Shown: positions 1 through 13,900 of the stretch, piece after piece
Layout: each line of letters begins with the position of its first letter
Numbering within the stretch: the stretch's first letter is position 1
From: Caprimulgus europaeus
Taxonomy: Eukaryota > Chordata > Aves > Caprimulgiformes > Caprimulgidae
Reading direction: 5' to 3'
DNA: 64,000 nucleotides
NCBI GenBank assembly: GCA_907165065.1
Contig: OU015541.1
Span: 62,001-126,000, forward strand
Made by a program: the position numbers and the translations under genes
Notes under the pieces: model-generated
The model's database searches: none
Seen by the model: the letters and a program-made list of their open reading frames with translations, nothing else
Told to the model about the DNA's origin: nothing

Positions 1-1785
1 CTAGTTCAGACTAGTGTTAATATTCCTCATTAATTTAACCCTCATTCTCAACCTTCACCCATAATCTTTAATCCAAAGGGCCAGTATGGATCATTCACCT
101 GTTTTACAAACAAAGCACATGAGAGGCCTGCAAGGCAATCTATCCAGAGCCAGTAATAAACACCACAGCTGATGCAGCAGTCTCAACTTGTTCTCCTTGC
201 CCTCCTGTCTTCCAGAATAAATGGACCACATCTGGTTTTTGGAATATGCTGTTTATGACTATACTATCATACCATCAAATGCAAAAAAAAAGTATGCCAT
301 TGACCTACAGGACAATGATATCCAGCACACTATTGCTGTCACACAAAAAAGGGTGAAACACATGACCAAATAAGCATTGGCAGATATTAATAATAATAAT
401 TGACTTTTTTTTTCCCTTTCAACAGTAACTAATCTTTCTTTCAAATGAAACGGTTTACTCTGTATCCAAGGATAGGCTGAAATCTTAAAGCAAATTTACT
501 CTGAAAATTGTGTCATTTAATAGAATTTAAAAGTATGGGTAAGAGAGCATAGCTTAACATCTGAAAACTCTGAAGTTTGTATTTCATATTTTAAAACCAA
601 ATTATAAGAAATTTTCAATTTAAGAATTAAAGTCGTATCATTTTAAAATCACAACTAGGCTTTGCACATGATAAAACTATGGTCCCTCTTAAGATTAAAT
701 ACTAATGAACTGAGATTCAAAGCAGCAGTCTGAATTATACCCAGTTAAAAACTGTTTCTTCTAATAACACCTTTTATAAGAAATATTAATAAAATATGTC
801 TGTATATGAAATATGTTGAGCAAGTTCCAATTATAGAATTTCCAAACAATATCAAAATTTGAAAATAGAACAATTTGGGCTGCTGAATGCTGAGCCCAGC
901 CAAAAAGAACTCTGCATTTGGGAAGGCATATAGCTGTGGCCAGTCCAGGAAAATGAGTATCACTCAGAGGCATCCTTAAGATTGTGCACTGAGCACATAA
1001 AATTTTAGAGGTAATTTTGTAAAAGTAACAGAATTAGTCTCTCTCTTTCTTAACAGAAAGTGGAGCTACCTGCCAAGCATAATCAAAAATCACTCTGTCC
1101 TTGAAATTAAATGAAAAATTTTTGTGCACAAATTGGCATTGCCAGTTGCATGTTCAGAGATATATAAAAAAAATAGTAGTGTATTGGCTGAAAACAGCAG
1201 CAGCTATTTCATCACAAGTCACACGTACCCATCATCTCTGTAATGTGTCATGCAAATATGACACGGAGTGCTTGTCCATTTAATGTCATTAAAGAGTAAT
1301 TGTGTGATAAATGCAAAATTTGTTCTTAAAATTTGGCCTGATTAAATTTGAGGCAGAGGCAACAGTTTGTTCATTGTTTTGCAATTACTACAATGCAGCA
1401 GGAAAAAAAAAAAAAAAAGCAGCTCCAGGAAAACAATTAACTCATTGAATTAATTTAAAGAAAAAGTCACTGTAAACATTGCTCATGAAATATTCCAAAT
1501 TAAAAACAATGTAGTGCAAGAAGGAGTTTTGCTATTCCTATAATTCTGTCATTGCAACAGGAAGACAAGCAATTAAATGCTGAAACTCTTATAAATTTAA
1601 ATACATCAAGAAACTCCTAACAAGTGGCCAGACTGTTAGGGGTAAATATTGTCCAAGCTTCAGATGTTAAGTTGCAATGAAATGAGATCAGGATATGGGG
1701 ACTGAGAGAGCAAAAAATGAATGAAAAATGAATCCTCAAGCCCTGTTGGTCAGATAAAGGCTCAGGAGCAAATGTGGCTATTCAA
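1..1785. other. Intergenic DNA upstream of TGM3
   Basis: AT-rich sequence in which I recognise no gene, RNA gene or clear transposon. Short open frames here (for example the minus-strand ones at 259-444 and 745-973) have no recognisable domain and no splice-consistent partner. An uninterrupted run of 16 A lies at 1403-1418. Distal regulatory elements of TGM3 could lie here but none can be called by eye. Confidence 0.6.
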
Positions 1786-1941
1786 GCTCCACCCCCACAC
1801 GAAATACTACAAACAGGCAACTTTGCACCTAGACTTTTAAAAAAGTGAAAGGCACTAGCTATTCCTTGAGTCAACAGAAGTAGAGGAGGCCATTCAGAGG
1901 AAAGCTCCAGAAGCTGCTTGTACAGGACGTATTGATCAGAT
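1786..1941 (+). promoter_or_regulatory. TGM3: Putative proximal promoter and 5' UTR of TGM3
   Basis: The stretch before the TGM3 start codon has three short words, ACTTTGCA (1820-1827), CTTTTAAA (1834-1841) and AGCTATT (1857-1863). The same words occur in the same order and with nearly the same spacing before the start codon of gene D (61313, 61330 and 61354). CTTTTAAAAAAG is a plausible degenerate TATA element, which would put transcription start roughly 75 bases before the ATG. That start is inferred; the shared words are seen directly. Confidence 0.5.
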
Positions 1942-1951
1942 ATGGGCCAAG
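1942..1951 (+). CDS. TGM3: TGM3 coding exon 1 (10 nt)
   Basis: ATG GGC CAA G followed by the donor GTAAGC, phase 1, giving Met-Gly-Gln and the first base of an Ala codon completed in exon 2. Chosen because it puts the conserved Trp of exon 2 at residue 12 (residue 11 in human TGM3) and because the same 10 nt plus donor recur at the start of gene D. Confidence 0.75.
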
Positions 1952-4900
1952 GTAAGCAAGGGGGAAGCCCCTCCTGTGGGGCTCTGTTATTTTCTTGCAT
2001 CCATACCTCATATGACACAGAAAGATCACTACTTCTCTAAGGAGTTTTGATCCAAGAAAAAAAAGGAAGAGAAAATTCTTCCATCAAGAGTAAGAAGAAG
2101 GATTTTCACAGGAATTGCATTTTTTCATTTATCGTGTACACAGGAAAAGCAAGCTTATCAGAATGAGATTTGGGAGAACAGGTGTATCTGATGTAAAAAT
2201 TTTGTATTTTGCAAATAGGAAGGAAGGAAAAGTCTGCAGCTATTTGAAGTTGTCAGACAAGTGCAAATGACAGACTGACAAATCTGACATAAAAGAAGGA
2301 AGCAAAGCAGACCTTGAAGAAGTTATCATTGCAAAGGCTGAGGGAGGCTACAATGAGCAGAGGAGGTTGAAACCTCCTCTGCTCATTAAGGCAGAGAGGA
2401 TACAAAAATTTAGCACATTTTTCTTTTGGTGGTTTGTTTGTTGCAGTGGGTTTGGTTTTTTGATTATTTGCTAATATTTATACATATGCAAATTGAACAA
2501 TTTAATAATTATTATAAATGGTCCCATGTTGCTTTTCCAACTTTGCCAGATAACTTCTGCCTTTCTGAAGACAAATCTTCCCAACCCATCAGCTTGTTCT
2601 ATAATAGATATGCTTCATTGCTAACTTTCTGAAGATTTTTTTTTTAAAGTAGGGAAGAAAAAAAAAAAAGAAAAATCAAAGTACATGCTACTCACCTCGA
2701 TATTGTAAAAAGCCATGTTTCCTCTATTTGAACTGTGACTACATTGCTAAGACTGCTGATATAGTTATTTCAAGGCTTGTCTAAACTTGATAAACTTAAG
2801 ATCATGCCATAAAAATATCTTTATACTAATAAATCTGGTTGAACAAGAGATAATGATTTTTCTACTCAATAACGGCACTGGGCAGCTGTGTTCCACTAAG
2901 GACCACTTTCTTTCTCTTTCCTATTCTCCCCTCTCCCACTTCCAAATGACAGCCCAGTGTCTATCAACATTCTTGTTGGGTGCTTCCAACAGATAGTACC
3001 TATCAGTTATAGCAGAGGCACATGACACATAAATGGGGCTAGAGATCATATGTCATGGTTTAAAATGCAGAAGTATTTCTCAGCTCAGTCAGGTTTCTTT
3101 ATTTCTTATTCAGAGGCAGCAAGGCTGTGCCTCTGTTAGTATAACACCATGTCTTGGAATGGATGACACCCTGAAAGAATTAGCTGAGTTCAGCCAGATT
3201 CTTTATCCAAGTAACTCAAAAGTATCCAAGTCTCTCAGGATTTTCTCCTCTTAGATGCCTTTCTGATTTTTCTTTAGTACCAAACATACTAGTTCTTCTA
3301 TATTTAATCATGCAGATAATGTCTAACAGCCTATGTATGCAAGGTAGAGTCTCTCTCTCTCCAAAAAAACCCCAAACAAACAAACAAAAAAACTCCTTCA
3401 CAAATAAATTATTTATATTTTTGGTGGAAACTTCATATGGGTATTAGTTATCTGTAGAAAGTAACACACAATTCTCGAGAGTGTGTCTGTGCTCCTTTCT
3501 CCTTGGATGTACTCTCAAGTTTTCTTGCTTTTCTAACTTTTTCATAGCTGCAACGCAGCCAAATACCAACTGGCACCTGAAAGAAAATGCAAGAGATCAC
3601 CACACAAGTAAATTTTCTAGCAAAGAGCTGATTGTGAGGAGAGGACAGGCCTTCATTGTCACCTTCAGTGGAACAGAACAGCCTGAGCAAAATTTAACAT
3701 TCATCGCAGAAACAGGTATGGCTCCCAGCTACTTTCACAGAAAAAGTAACGCTGCCTCGTGACATTCTTTTGGCCTGATATGTACTATAGAGCAGCAAGA
3801 TAATTCCTCAGAGCCAACATACTGGTTCGCATAGCCAAGGAACTGTTTGAGGTGTCTGTTATATTACTCCTATCTCAGCTACCAGTGATAGCTTCCCTCA
3901 ATTTCCAACATATGGCACAAACTGAGTTTGTTGATCGCTAAGTATTTCATCAAGCTAGGGAAAAAAAGATGTTTTTTATTTTCCTTAAAAGGTCCAAAAC
4001 CCTCAAAGCTGGCCAAGACCCAGGCCACATTTGGTATCTCCAGCACAACGAGCAAGGACAGCTGGAGTGCAGTTCTACAGTCAACCAGTTCCAACTCTGT
4101 AAGCATCTCCATTTCCAGCCCATCTAATGCTGTAATTGGACGTTACAAGCTGAGTGTTCAAAGTACTTCAAGTGACAGCTCCTCCCCAGCAAGCCTTGGC
4201 ACTTTTGTTTTGCTCTTTAACCCTTGGTCTTCAGGTATGTCGGATTTTCCTGGAAAGAACTACACTGGTTCATTAATATTTGCAGCTGTCCTGGGTTTGG
4301 TTAGGATAGAGTTAACTCTTCACAGGGAACTGGTAGGGGAGCAGCCAGGGCAGCTGACCCAAATGGACCAAAGTGGGTATTCCATACCATGTGATGTCAC
4401 GCTCAGTATTTAAACAGGGAAGTTCCAGGAAGTGGGAGAGGGTGGGTAGTAAGCTGTTTGGCTCTGTGTATCACTTGCATTGTATATTCTTTCAGTAGTA
4501 TTGTTGTTTGCTGTTGTTTCTCTCTTCCTTACCATTCTAGTAAACTGCTCGTGTCTCAACCCGTGAGCCCCGTTCATTTATATTTTTTCCTCCCCATTCC
4601 ACTGGAGGGGGCAGGGGGCAAGGGGGGTGAGCAAGCGTCTGTGGTTAAACCACCACAGCAGCTTCTCCATTTGATCCATACTTCTTTGATGTAGCAGATG
4701 AACATCCACCATATAATGTATCAGTGAGAAAGGAAAAGGGTTTGACACTTTCTTAGGCCCTTCTGGTACATAAAATCAGCTCTGTATCACATACTTACTG
4801 AAGAGCTCCTTGCCCTAAAAATTAAGTGTCACTTAAGCAGATTAAGTTCTGCTTTTGCCAGAGCTTCCCTACTTCTGCACAGGTTTAGAAGAGTGTGTCT

Positions 4901-7900
4901 CGTCTCTGTAGAGCCAAGAAGAGAGTCATATCTACCAGCTGCCATCTTCTCCCAGATTTGACAGCGTCATACCTCTGTCTTCATTCAGACACCCCCTACC
5001 CTTTTCTATAATTATAGGAAAACCTGAGTTTCATGATCTGTTTATAATAGCAAGAACAGCAAAGGGTATATATCTGCAAGCATTCTTATTGATGGAGACC
5101 CAAGGCTTCTGAAGTTTTATTTTGCCTGCTGTTGTTGTATATACCTGCGTTTTGGCTTTTCAGGTGATGATGTGTTCATGCCTAACAAGGCTGAGTGTGA
5201 GGAGTACGTGCTAGAAGAGTTTGGCATAATTTTTGCGGGCAATAAAAATCATATCAACAGCTTTGGATGGAACTTTGGCCAGGTAAATGCAGCACTGAAA
5301 CACCAGACAGTGTTTTGTGCTCTAGTTTTCACATATACTGGGTGACCACAGCTTGTCTGCTTTTTCCAGTTCATTGCAGTCATACAACTCTGAAGAGCAG
5401 GAGTCTGGTATTGAAATCAGAATTTGTGCCAAGCCCTGTTACACTGATTAATATGGAGATTTGCAACTGACTAGTCAGCATTATGACCTAGGACTCAGAG
5501 GTGCAGCCAGCAGAAACCTTAGTGTCTGCTGGGTAGTAAAGTACTACAGCAATGCTGAGAGGCAAAGTCCAGGCAGTAAGTCCACAGATTCCAAGTTTTG
5601 AAAAGCTCTTTGAGTTCTAATCTTCACAGTTTGCTAAGGCCACATTTTTACATGGTAATTTCTGGCTAAGGTGCACCACGTCATTTGGTGATTAAAAAAA
5701 CCCGAAAAATCATTAAACACTTATATGGCTCTACTTATCCTGATTTTTAGTAATCTGTTTATTTCTATAATGTAGTTTCAAGGAGATATTCTCAATATTT
5801 GCCTTTCCATGCTGGATCGAAGCTTAAACTATCGTCAGGATCCCGTCACAGATGTGTCTCACCGAAATGACCCCAAATATCTGGGCCGCGTTCTCAGTGC
5901 AATGGTAAGCAACGTGTTCAAAAAGTCCAAACTAACAACTGTTCTTTTAAAGTAGTTAGTGAAAGCAACTATGAATATATTTCTCAGAAAATTTTGGGCC
6001 ACTGTTTCTATGCACCAGAAATGTGGTCATCTGATCTGAGCCTGCTAGATTTATATCACCTGCGGTATTTCTAATACTTACTACTTTCGATATCCAGTAG
6101 TTGAACCAAAAGTATAAGACATAGGGTGGTATGTTGAGGGACCAGTCCCTTGGAGGTCTTCAACCTCCCATTTGAAGTGGAACTACAGTGATACTAGATC
6201 TGCTCAGCCATAGATTTGCCAGGCTGCCTTGAAAATCTCCAAGGGTGGAGGTTTCATAGCCTCTCCGAGTGACCAGTCCAGAGCTGCTCTACCCTCTTAG
6301 TGAGGAATTCTCTTATGTTAAATGATTTTTCCCAAGCTACAACTTTCTGCTGTCTCCTCTTGTTATATAACCTACCACAACAGAGAAAAGTTGGATTCTG
6401 ACAACTTAGTGTGTTCCATTCAAGTTGTTGTAAGCTGCTATTACATTCCCCTTATCCCCTTCTTAACCAGACTGAACTAGCTCAGTGCTCTCAACTTATT
6501 GTAGATTGTGTGCACCAGGGCCCCTGATCCATCTTGGTAGCCTTCCCTCCTGGGCCCTCTTCAGTGTCTCAACATCCCCTTGAACTGAGGGACTCAAAAC
6601 TGGAGACATAATGCCTGCACAGCTAGGGATAATTAAAGAGGGTTAACAGCTTCCCTCAATCTCCTGGTTACACTTTTCCCAATGTAGCCTAGCATGGGCT
6701 TTCCCTTAATGATGAGAGAGCACTGTTGGCTCAAATTCAGTCTGGCATTTGCTTTTACTCCCGGGCCCCTTTCAGACAGGCTGCCACTCAGCCAGCTGCT
6801 TCCCAGCCTGTACCAGTGGATGGAGTTATTCTACTCCAAGTTCTGAAATCTACACCTTTTCTTCCTGAAATTCATGAGGTTTCTATTGACACAGTACCCA
6901 AGATTTTCAAGGTGACTGTGCCCCACTTGTTGTGTCAGCCAATTCCCTTAATTTAATGTAAATTTGCTGAGGGCTAACTACATCATGATCCAGGCACATT
7001 CTGAAAGCTTAGCTGCATGATATGCTTTGATGATGCCATTCAATCATACAGTGGTAAAGTTGCCACCTCATATCAGGAAGGCTTGCTGAAAACTGGTGTT
7101 TGTCTTCTTGCCTGGTGCTACTGTAGTTGAAAGAAACAGTGATTAAATGCTCTCCATTTCTTGAGAGGACACATATTTAATTTCCCTGAAAATATAAGGC
7201 TTCTTCCTGAAGGCCAGCTGCATGAAGCAGTGACTTTTGTCCACAAAAATGTCATTCCATGCTTTTCTCCTGCCTGCTCCCCCACTGCTACTGCATCTCT
7301 TGTAAACTCTTAATTTATCTCATCATAAATTTAGTAAATATTTTTTACAGGTCAACGCCAATGATGACCAAGGGGTGGTCCTAGGAAACTGGAGTGGAAA
7401 TTATGAGGGTGGGAAAAGTCCAAGCAGCTGGACTGGAAGTGGTGAAATCCTGCAAAACTGGAAGAAATCAGGATTCAGACCCGTTAGATATGGACAATGT
7501 TGGGTTTTTGCAGCAGTATTGACTACAGGTATGCACATAACTGACACTGCACAGTCTGTTAAAAGAAGCACTAATAATATTTCCTACATGAAAGTCTTTC
7601 AAGACATTAGTATGTTGAATGAAACTTCATATTCCAGAAATACTGCTTTCTGACTATGGTTTTCTATTTACTCTTTAGTACTTAGATGTCTAGGGATTCC
7701 CACTCGTACAATTACAAACTTCAGTTCTGCTCACGATGCAGACAGAAATCTACGTGTGGATGAGTTTTATGATGCTTCTGGAAATCATTTGGACAGGACA
7801 GCTGACAGCATATGGTAAGGCTCTACAAATATTTAATAGTAGGACCTAACAATGCTTATATGGTCTTCAGGTGCAGAATATAGATTCTAATTACAAATGC

Positions 7901-10900
7901 TTTTTTACCTTCTAAAAAATTGCCATAAAAACAACTACATGCATATAGGATCAACAAAATAATACTACAAAACTTGGTGTTTTCACTTTCAGTAAAACAG
8001 AGAATTGTGACGACTTACAACAGCTAATTGAAGCCAGGCCAGGCAAAGTTAGTTATGATGCCACAGATGACTGAAAATTTGTGACATTACACTGGAAATA
8101 TCACACAGTGGGACTTGACTTAGTTTGGAAGTATTCTTCAAAACCAGTTCACGTTAAACTGTAAACATTCAACAGAACCAGCTTCCCTGCCCTGCCCGCC
8201 CCGCCCCCCCCCCCCTTTTTTTTTTTTTTTTTTGCAGTGACATCATTTGCAGTGAAAATAATTTAATTATTGACACTAACAAGCTTGCATTCAGGAAAGA
8301 ACAGGTGTGGTCCCTCACTTTTTGTCTTCTTTACTCCCCTACTTGTTCTGGGCCCATTCTAAGTATAAGTGATAAGTCTAACAGTAGGCATTGTGCTATA
8401 AGGAAAACAGCTAAAACTAAGGAAGTGCATGTGCTGAGAATTTTTTGAGAAAAACAGGCTCAAGAAATTTTGTATAATTTTACAAATTTGCTTTCTGCCC
8501 TTGAACATTTGTGCCTGTTCCACAATGCAATTTTCAGCTCCTCTCTAGTTGGGATCAGAGTGGAAGTGGTCAGTCTCAGATAAGAAGCTATGCAAATTAA
8601 GGCATTTAATACATTCAACTAAGATAACTGATGAATGGATGTGAACAGGAATTTAGAAACACATAATAGTAGCTTCCTTTGTTCATTCTTGCATGTAGGA
8701 ATTTCCATGTCTGGAATGAAAGCTGGTTTTCCCGCAGTGACTTGGGCCCCTCATACAGTGGATGGCAAGTTCTGGATGCAACTCCTCAAGAAGAAAGTGG
8801 AGGTACACAGATTTTTTTCAGGAACAATGTTGAAAAATTATAAAGTCATTTTCCTTCAGAGAGAAGAAAAGAAAGTGTAAAACTGTTGTAAAAATAATTT
8901 CTCACCCTGCTCAGAAATAGAGTAGCAGAAGAGAATGCTTTATCTATCACATTAGAAAAGCCTCAGATTATCATAACAATTCCTGTATTTCCAATGTAGG
9001 TATCCAGAGCTATTGAAAAATCAAGGGCTAACATAAAATAAATTGAGTGTACCTTCAGAATACACAGAAGATAGAGTGATGACTGGCCTGGTATGAGGGT
9101 CCATGTGGATGAAGGCTAGAATGCAACAACAGCACTGGGCAATTCAGGAGTCATTAATAAATATCTGTCTAGCAATCTGCTTACTGTCAAAGAGCTGATT
9201 AGGTCTGAAATATGTTTTCTTGATGCCTAGGAATTTATCAGTGTGGTCCTGCCTCACGGAATGCCATCAAAGAAGGAGATGTAGATCTGGACTACGACTG
9301 CCCATTTGTATTTGCAGAAGTGAATGCAGACTGTATGTACTGGAATTACGACCCCGCAACTGGAAAGAAAACATTAATATTCTCTAAGTCTTCTGTAATT
9401 GGCCAATTCATCAGCACAAAGGCAGTTGGTAGAGATGATCGTGTAGATGTCACCAATGACTATAAATATGAAGAAGGTAAATAAAAACACAGAGGCTCTG
9501 TTCATCTGTAAGTACAGAGACTACGTTCTCCAGACTTGTCTCTAGCAGTCATGTAAAATAAGAGATGCATGTTAACTCTTGAGGATAATTTTCATGGTTC
9601 TTTCTGACAGGCTCTACAAAAGAAAGAGATATTTTTAAAAAAGCCCGTAAGATGCTGGGACTTGAGGATAAATTTGATCCTACAGCACCAACACCACAGG
9701 AAATCGATCAAAAGCCTGACATCTCAGGGAAGTTCAAGGTGGCTGGCCCTTTAGAAGTTGGCAAAGATCTCAATCTAATTCTGGTTCTTGCAAACTTACA
9801 GTCTGATGTTAAAACTGCTCATGTAAATATGACTGCTTGGAGCACTGTGTACACTAGAAGACCAGTTCACAAGATCTGGAAGGACTCTGTATCTGTCACT
9901 CTGTCTCCAAAGGAAGGTAATTTTTCAAATAGCTTTTGATCATACTTGTATAATTGTTTTTTTCAGTAAATGGGCACTAGAAGCTGGTCAACTTGGTGGA
10001 AAAAGCTCTAACAAACTGCAATCTTAAATTTCTATGCAGAAAAGGCTGAAAAAAGTACATTGCACTTATAAACATATTAAAAAAGCACATTTCACACCAT
10101 TTCCTTAAGTACTATTCACACTTTGGAAAATGTATCTCGGGAGTGAAAAAACAACAGTGAGTAAACACAACGTTTCATTTAACAAAATTTGCATTAAAAA
10201 ATATAAGACAACATAAAAGCACAGAAATCAATTCCGACTAAATGTGTTCTGGTGAATTACGAGGGGCCTTATTGAAAAGTAACAGGGCATGGCTAGCAGC
10301 AGAAACAGGAAACCTGATCCATTAGCACATTAGAATGGAATTAAAGTGTGAGGAATAGAAACAGCTGAAATAGCCCACTAAGCTCCACAGAAAAGAGAGC
10401 TTGTACCAAAGAACTGTTGAGGAGTAAAGGACCTCAGATTTTTTAATTTTTTTTTTCAGACGGAGTTTTATAACGTTATGGAAGAAAATCTCTACCTAAA
10501 TAAGAGTATTGTTGGAAAGATGAAATTAAGCTATCATTGGGAGCTTGGGATAATAGAAATATCAGCATCTCTAAACTGAACTGAAAGATCATTGATTCAG
10601 AACTCATACTATATTGTATTAATCTTAGGCTTCAAGTCACTAGTGAGAAAAAGAAATAGTATTTCATTTCTTTAATATGTAATTTGACTTCTGGAGTTGG
10701 GATCTATCAGCTTTCTCTAAAGCATTAGGAATTGGACTCTCAGTGAAGACAGAGTTTATATGGCCAATAGCATTACAGTCATGCAAGCAGCTTGTGGTGT
10801 CTTGTGTTCAGACAGGCTGTGTTAAACCAGTGGCTGAATTTATACTCAGCAGGGAGGTTTTCCCCCAGATCTGATGGCAGGGACCATTTAAAGATATTTT

Positions 10901-13900
10901 TGCCCTCTCCTGGAGGTATGCTCAGTTTACTAGGAATTGTAGTTAAGAAATCTGTTGCTACTGGAGGGAGGAATCTAGGAAATTCACATTGCCCCCATTT
11001 TCTTGCTTACTTCTGTGGGACTTTGCATGAGTGACTTGTAATCTTTTCCTGTGTTTTTCATCTGCTGGAAAGTACTTTGTGGCTCACAGTGTTTGCATGC
11101 AGCATAGCTACTCTACAGTTCTTCTGAACTTTGTTTATTGTACGAATGGCCAAAAACATGGAATTGCCTGGATTCAGAGACAGAGGAGATCCCTTCCTAC
11201 CCAGTATTCCTTTATTTGAATTACAACATGGAAACTACTGTAAAAACATACGATAACAAAAAGCAGATAGGGCTAGGAAAGATAAAAGAAATGTAAAGAC
11301 ATTATTCAGCTCGTCTCAGTATATCATAAGCAAATAGGACTGATGAGGCCTATCAGAGCATGTCCCATAACAAATGGAGTGGCACTGGTAAACTCCTTAA
11401 ACTCCAGCTGTCCTATGTTTCAGAGCAGCTGGGAGGAAAACAAGCCATCCAATATGGTAGTAGGGAATGGAGGAGGGATAACCTTGAAGAAATCACTCTC
11501 TGTAGCTGATAGATTTGCATTAATTGAGTTTGTTAGTGATGGCTGAAGGCCTTCCTAGTCCCAAACACAGCATAAAAGGAAAACACTAATATTAGGTATG
11601 AAACTCTGTGGGCTTATAAAAGTGTGTATCAATTCTTTTTTTTTCCTTCTTCTTCTAGAGAAACAATTTCCCATTAAGATATCATATACTGAATATCAAC
11701 AGCAGTTAACTACAGACAACACAATCCAGGTAACAGCTTTATGTCATGTAGAAGGTGGGATTCAAGTGCTAGTGCAAAGAGACATCATCCTGGACAATCC
11801 TGCCATCTATATACAGGTAAATTGCTGACCCTTTGCTCTAACTGCAGTGGCAGAAAAAGGGGAAAATGAGCTCTTATAAGTACTTTCTTCCCCAAAAGAG
11901 ATGTTCTGCTCACATTCTGTCATGGCCCATCATAGCATCTCATAATATCTCCTCCTCTGATGGCTGAGAAAGCTCAGAGAGAAAAAGATACTGAGAACCT
12001 GGCCTTTCAAGCGTTTTCTTTGCACAGGTACTTGGTGAAGCAAAAGTGAATAAAGAAGTAGATGTAGAAGTTATATTTACCAATCCTATTGATATGGAAG
12101 TGATGGACTGTGTCCTGCAGGTAGAAGGCAATGACCTGCTCAGAGGAATCCTTGAGATAGAGTAAGTATGAGAAATACCTTCTTCCTGCTGTTGAAGATA
12201 CATGAGCAAGAATGGAGGCATGGATGACTTGGAACCAAACAGTGGGATAAGACAGCATTCTCTTCTTGCTGTAACTTGGGAGGCTAGTCAATGTAACATC
12301 TCGTAATGAAGCTTTGAACCAGCTGTTAATCTAAGCAAGGCTTTAGTGCTATAGTTTGGGAGGTCAAACAATTACTGTCATAATCGGACAGCATTGTTTG
12401 GATATAAGGGGACATACTGGACATAATTGTTTTCCTGCCTATCTAGCAGGACCCCACAGTTCCAGCAAAAGATATGTGCCTACTCATGCAGTAAATTTTG
12501 CTGACGCTGTCTATGCTGCTATAGGCCAGATGGGTTGAGCCTTCTTGTTCTGATCATAGGACTAACAATATGATATGAGACTGCTTCTCTGCATACTATA
12601 TGCAATTATAACATATATTAATCAGGGTTTTTATTTTCACTTTATTAAATCAACTGCAGGTACCAGTCTGGGTGTTCAGCCTTCTAAACAATTCGTGTTT
12701 CAGTCAAACAGATAGACATACATGTAAAAAGCAGATGCACTAGTGTCCCAGCTTTGTGCACAAAAATTAACACATTTTTTAGATGCAGGTTGCAATCTCA
12801 AAGGGTGGTACCTCTGAAAAGTACAATCTCAAGTACGCTGCATGCATAGCTATTCCAGACACAATTAATCACAACTAAGGAGGACAACTTTTAAAGAACA
12901 GACTAAACCATGACCAGCAGCTACTCCTTAAATGACTGAATTTACTTTACTAAGGCCTGGAACTTGAACACAGCTGAAATCCATTAGGCAGGAAGGAAGA
13001 GAATAGGAAAAATGGTGACTATTACAATAGAAGTTTGGGTTGGGTTGAGTTTTCTAATTAAAAAAGTTTTTCCAGAACAAGAACTACAGGCACACTTATT
13101 TTCAAGCCTTGCCTTCAGAACTCTACAAAATAATTACGTTAGGAGATTAATAAACAATCAAGAAACCGTTAAGTAGTGTTGAGATGGTGAATGAGAAGAC
13201 TGGAATAAAATAGTCTCCTTTTATTATAGATCTGTTTCCTATTTTTATGCTTTAATGATTTTGTACCTTGTCTTGCTCTTTTTCCTTCTGTATGTCACTA
13301 CTGAAACAGAAAGGTTACATTTTCAGACTGCTCTCCACTTTGTCTATATACAAAATCGCACACAAATTTCAACATATGCTAGCAAATGCAGTTATTTCTA
13401 AAAAATACCTGGGATAGGGGAGTGTGTTCTTTAACTGAATACACACACACAAACACGCAAATATACACAGCAACTTAACACTGCCATTTGCACTTGAGCA
13501 ACTAGGAATGGTCTATACCGCAATTTAAAAGCTTTCCTAAGGGAATTTAGCAACTTTATGTTGGCTATCACATGCACCTTTATTCTTAGGCAAGACAAGA
13601 CAACATGACAGGATAAGGCTGTTTGGGAAAACCATAACCATAAGTTTCCAAGAACTACAGAATACAGTGGTTTAAAATATTTTAGCTTCTGTTCAGAGTT
13701 TCCTGCTGTGTAAACACTGAGGTTTTCTAGGTACTATAATCTATTCTAATTCAGGAATTTGTATTAACATTCTTCAAGGTCTCTGATTCTTTTTTAATAA
13801 TTCAATGATATATTTTACACCCTCTGCTCTGCAAGAAGTTTTATCTCATATGATACTAGCATGTCCCCCTTTGCATGCTTATCTGAGTCACTGCATAATG

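Noticed and set aside
3928-4413. 161-aa frame across TGM3 exon 3
   Set aside because: It starts in the intron and runs past the GTATGT donor into the LTR. Only 3992-4234 is exon.
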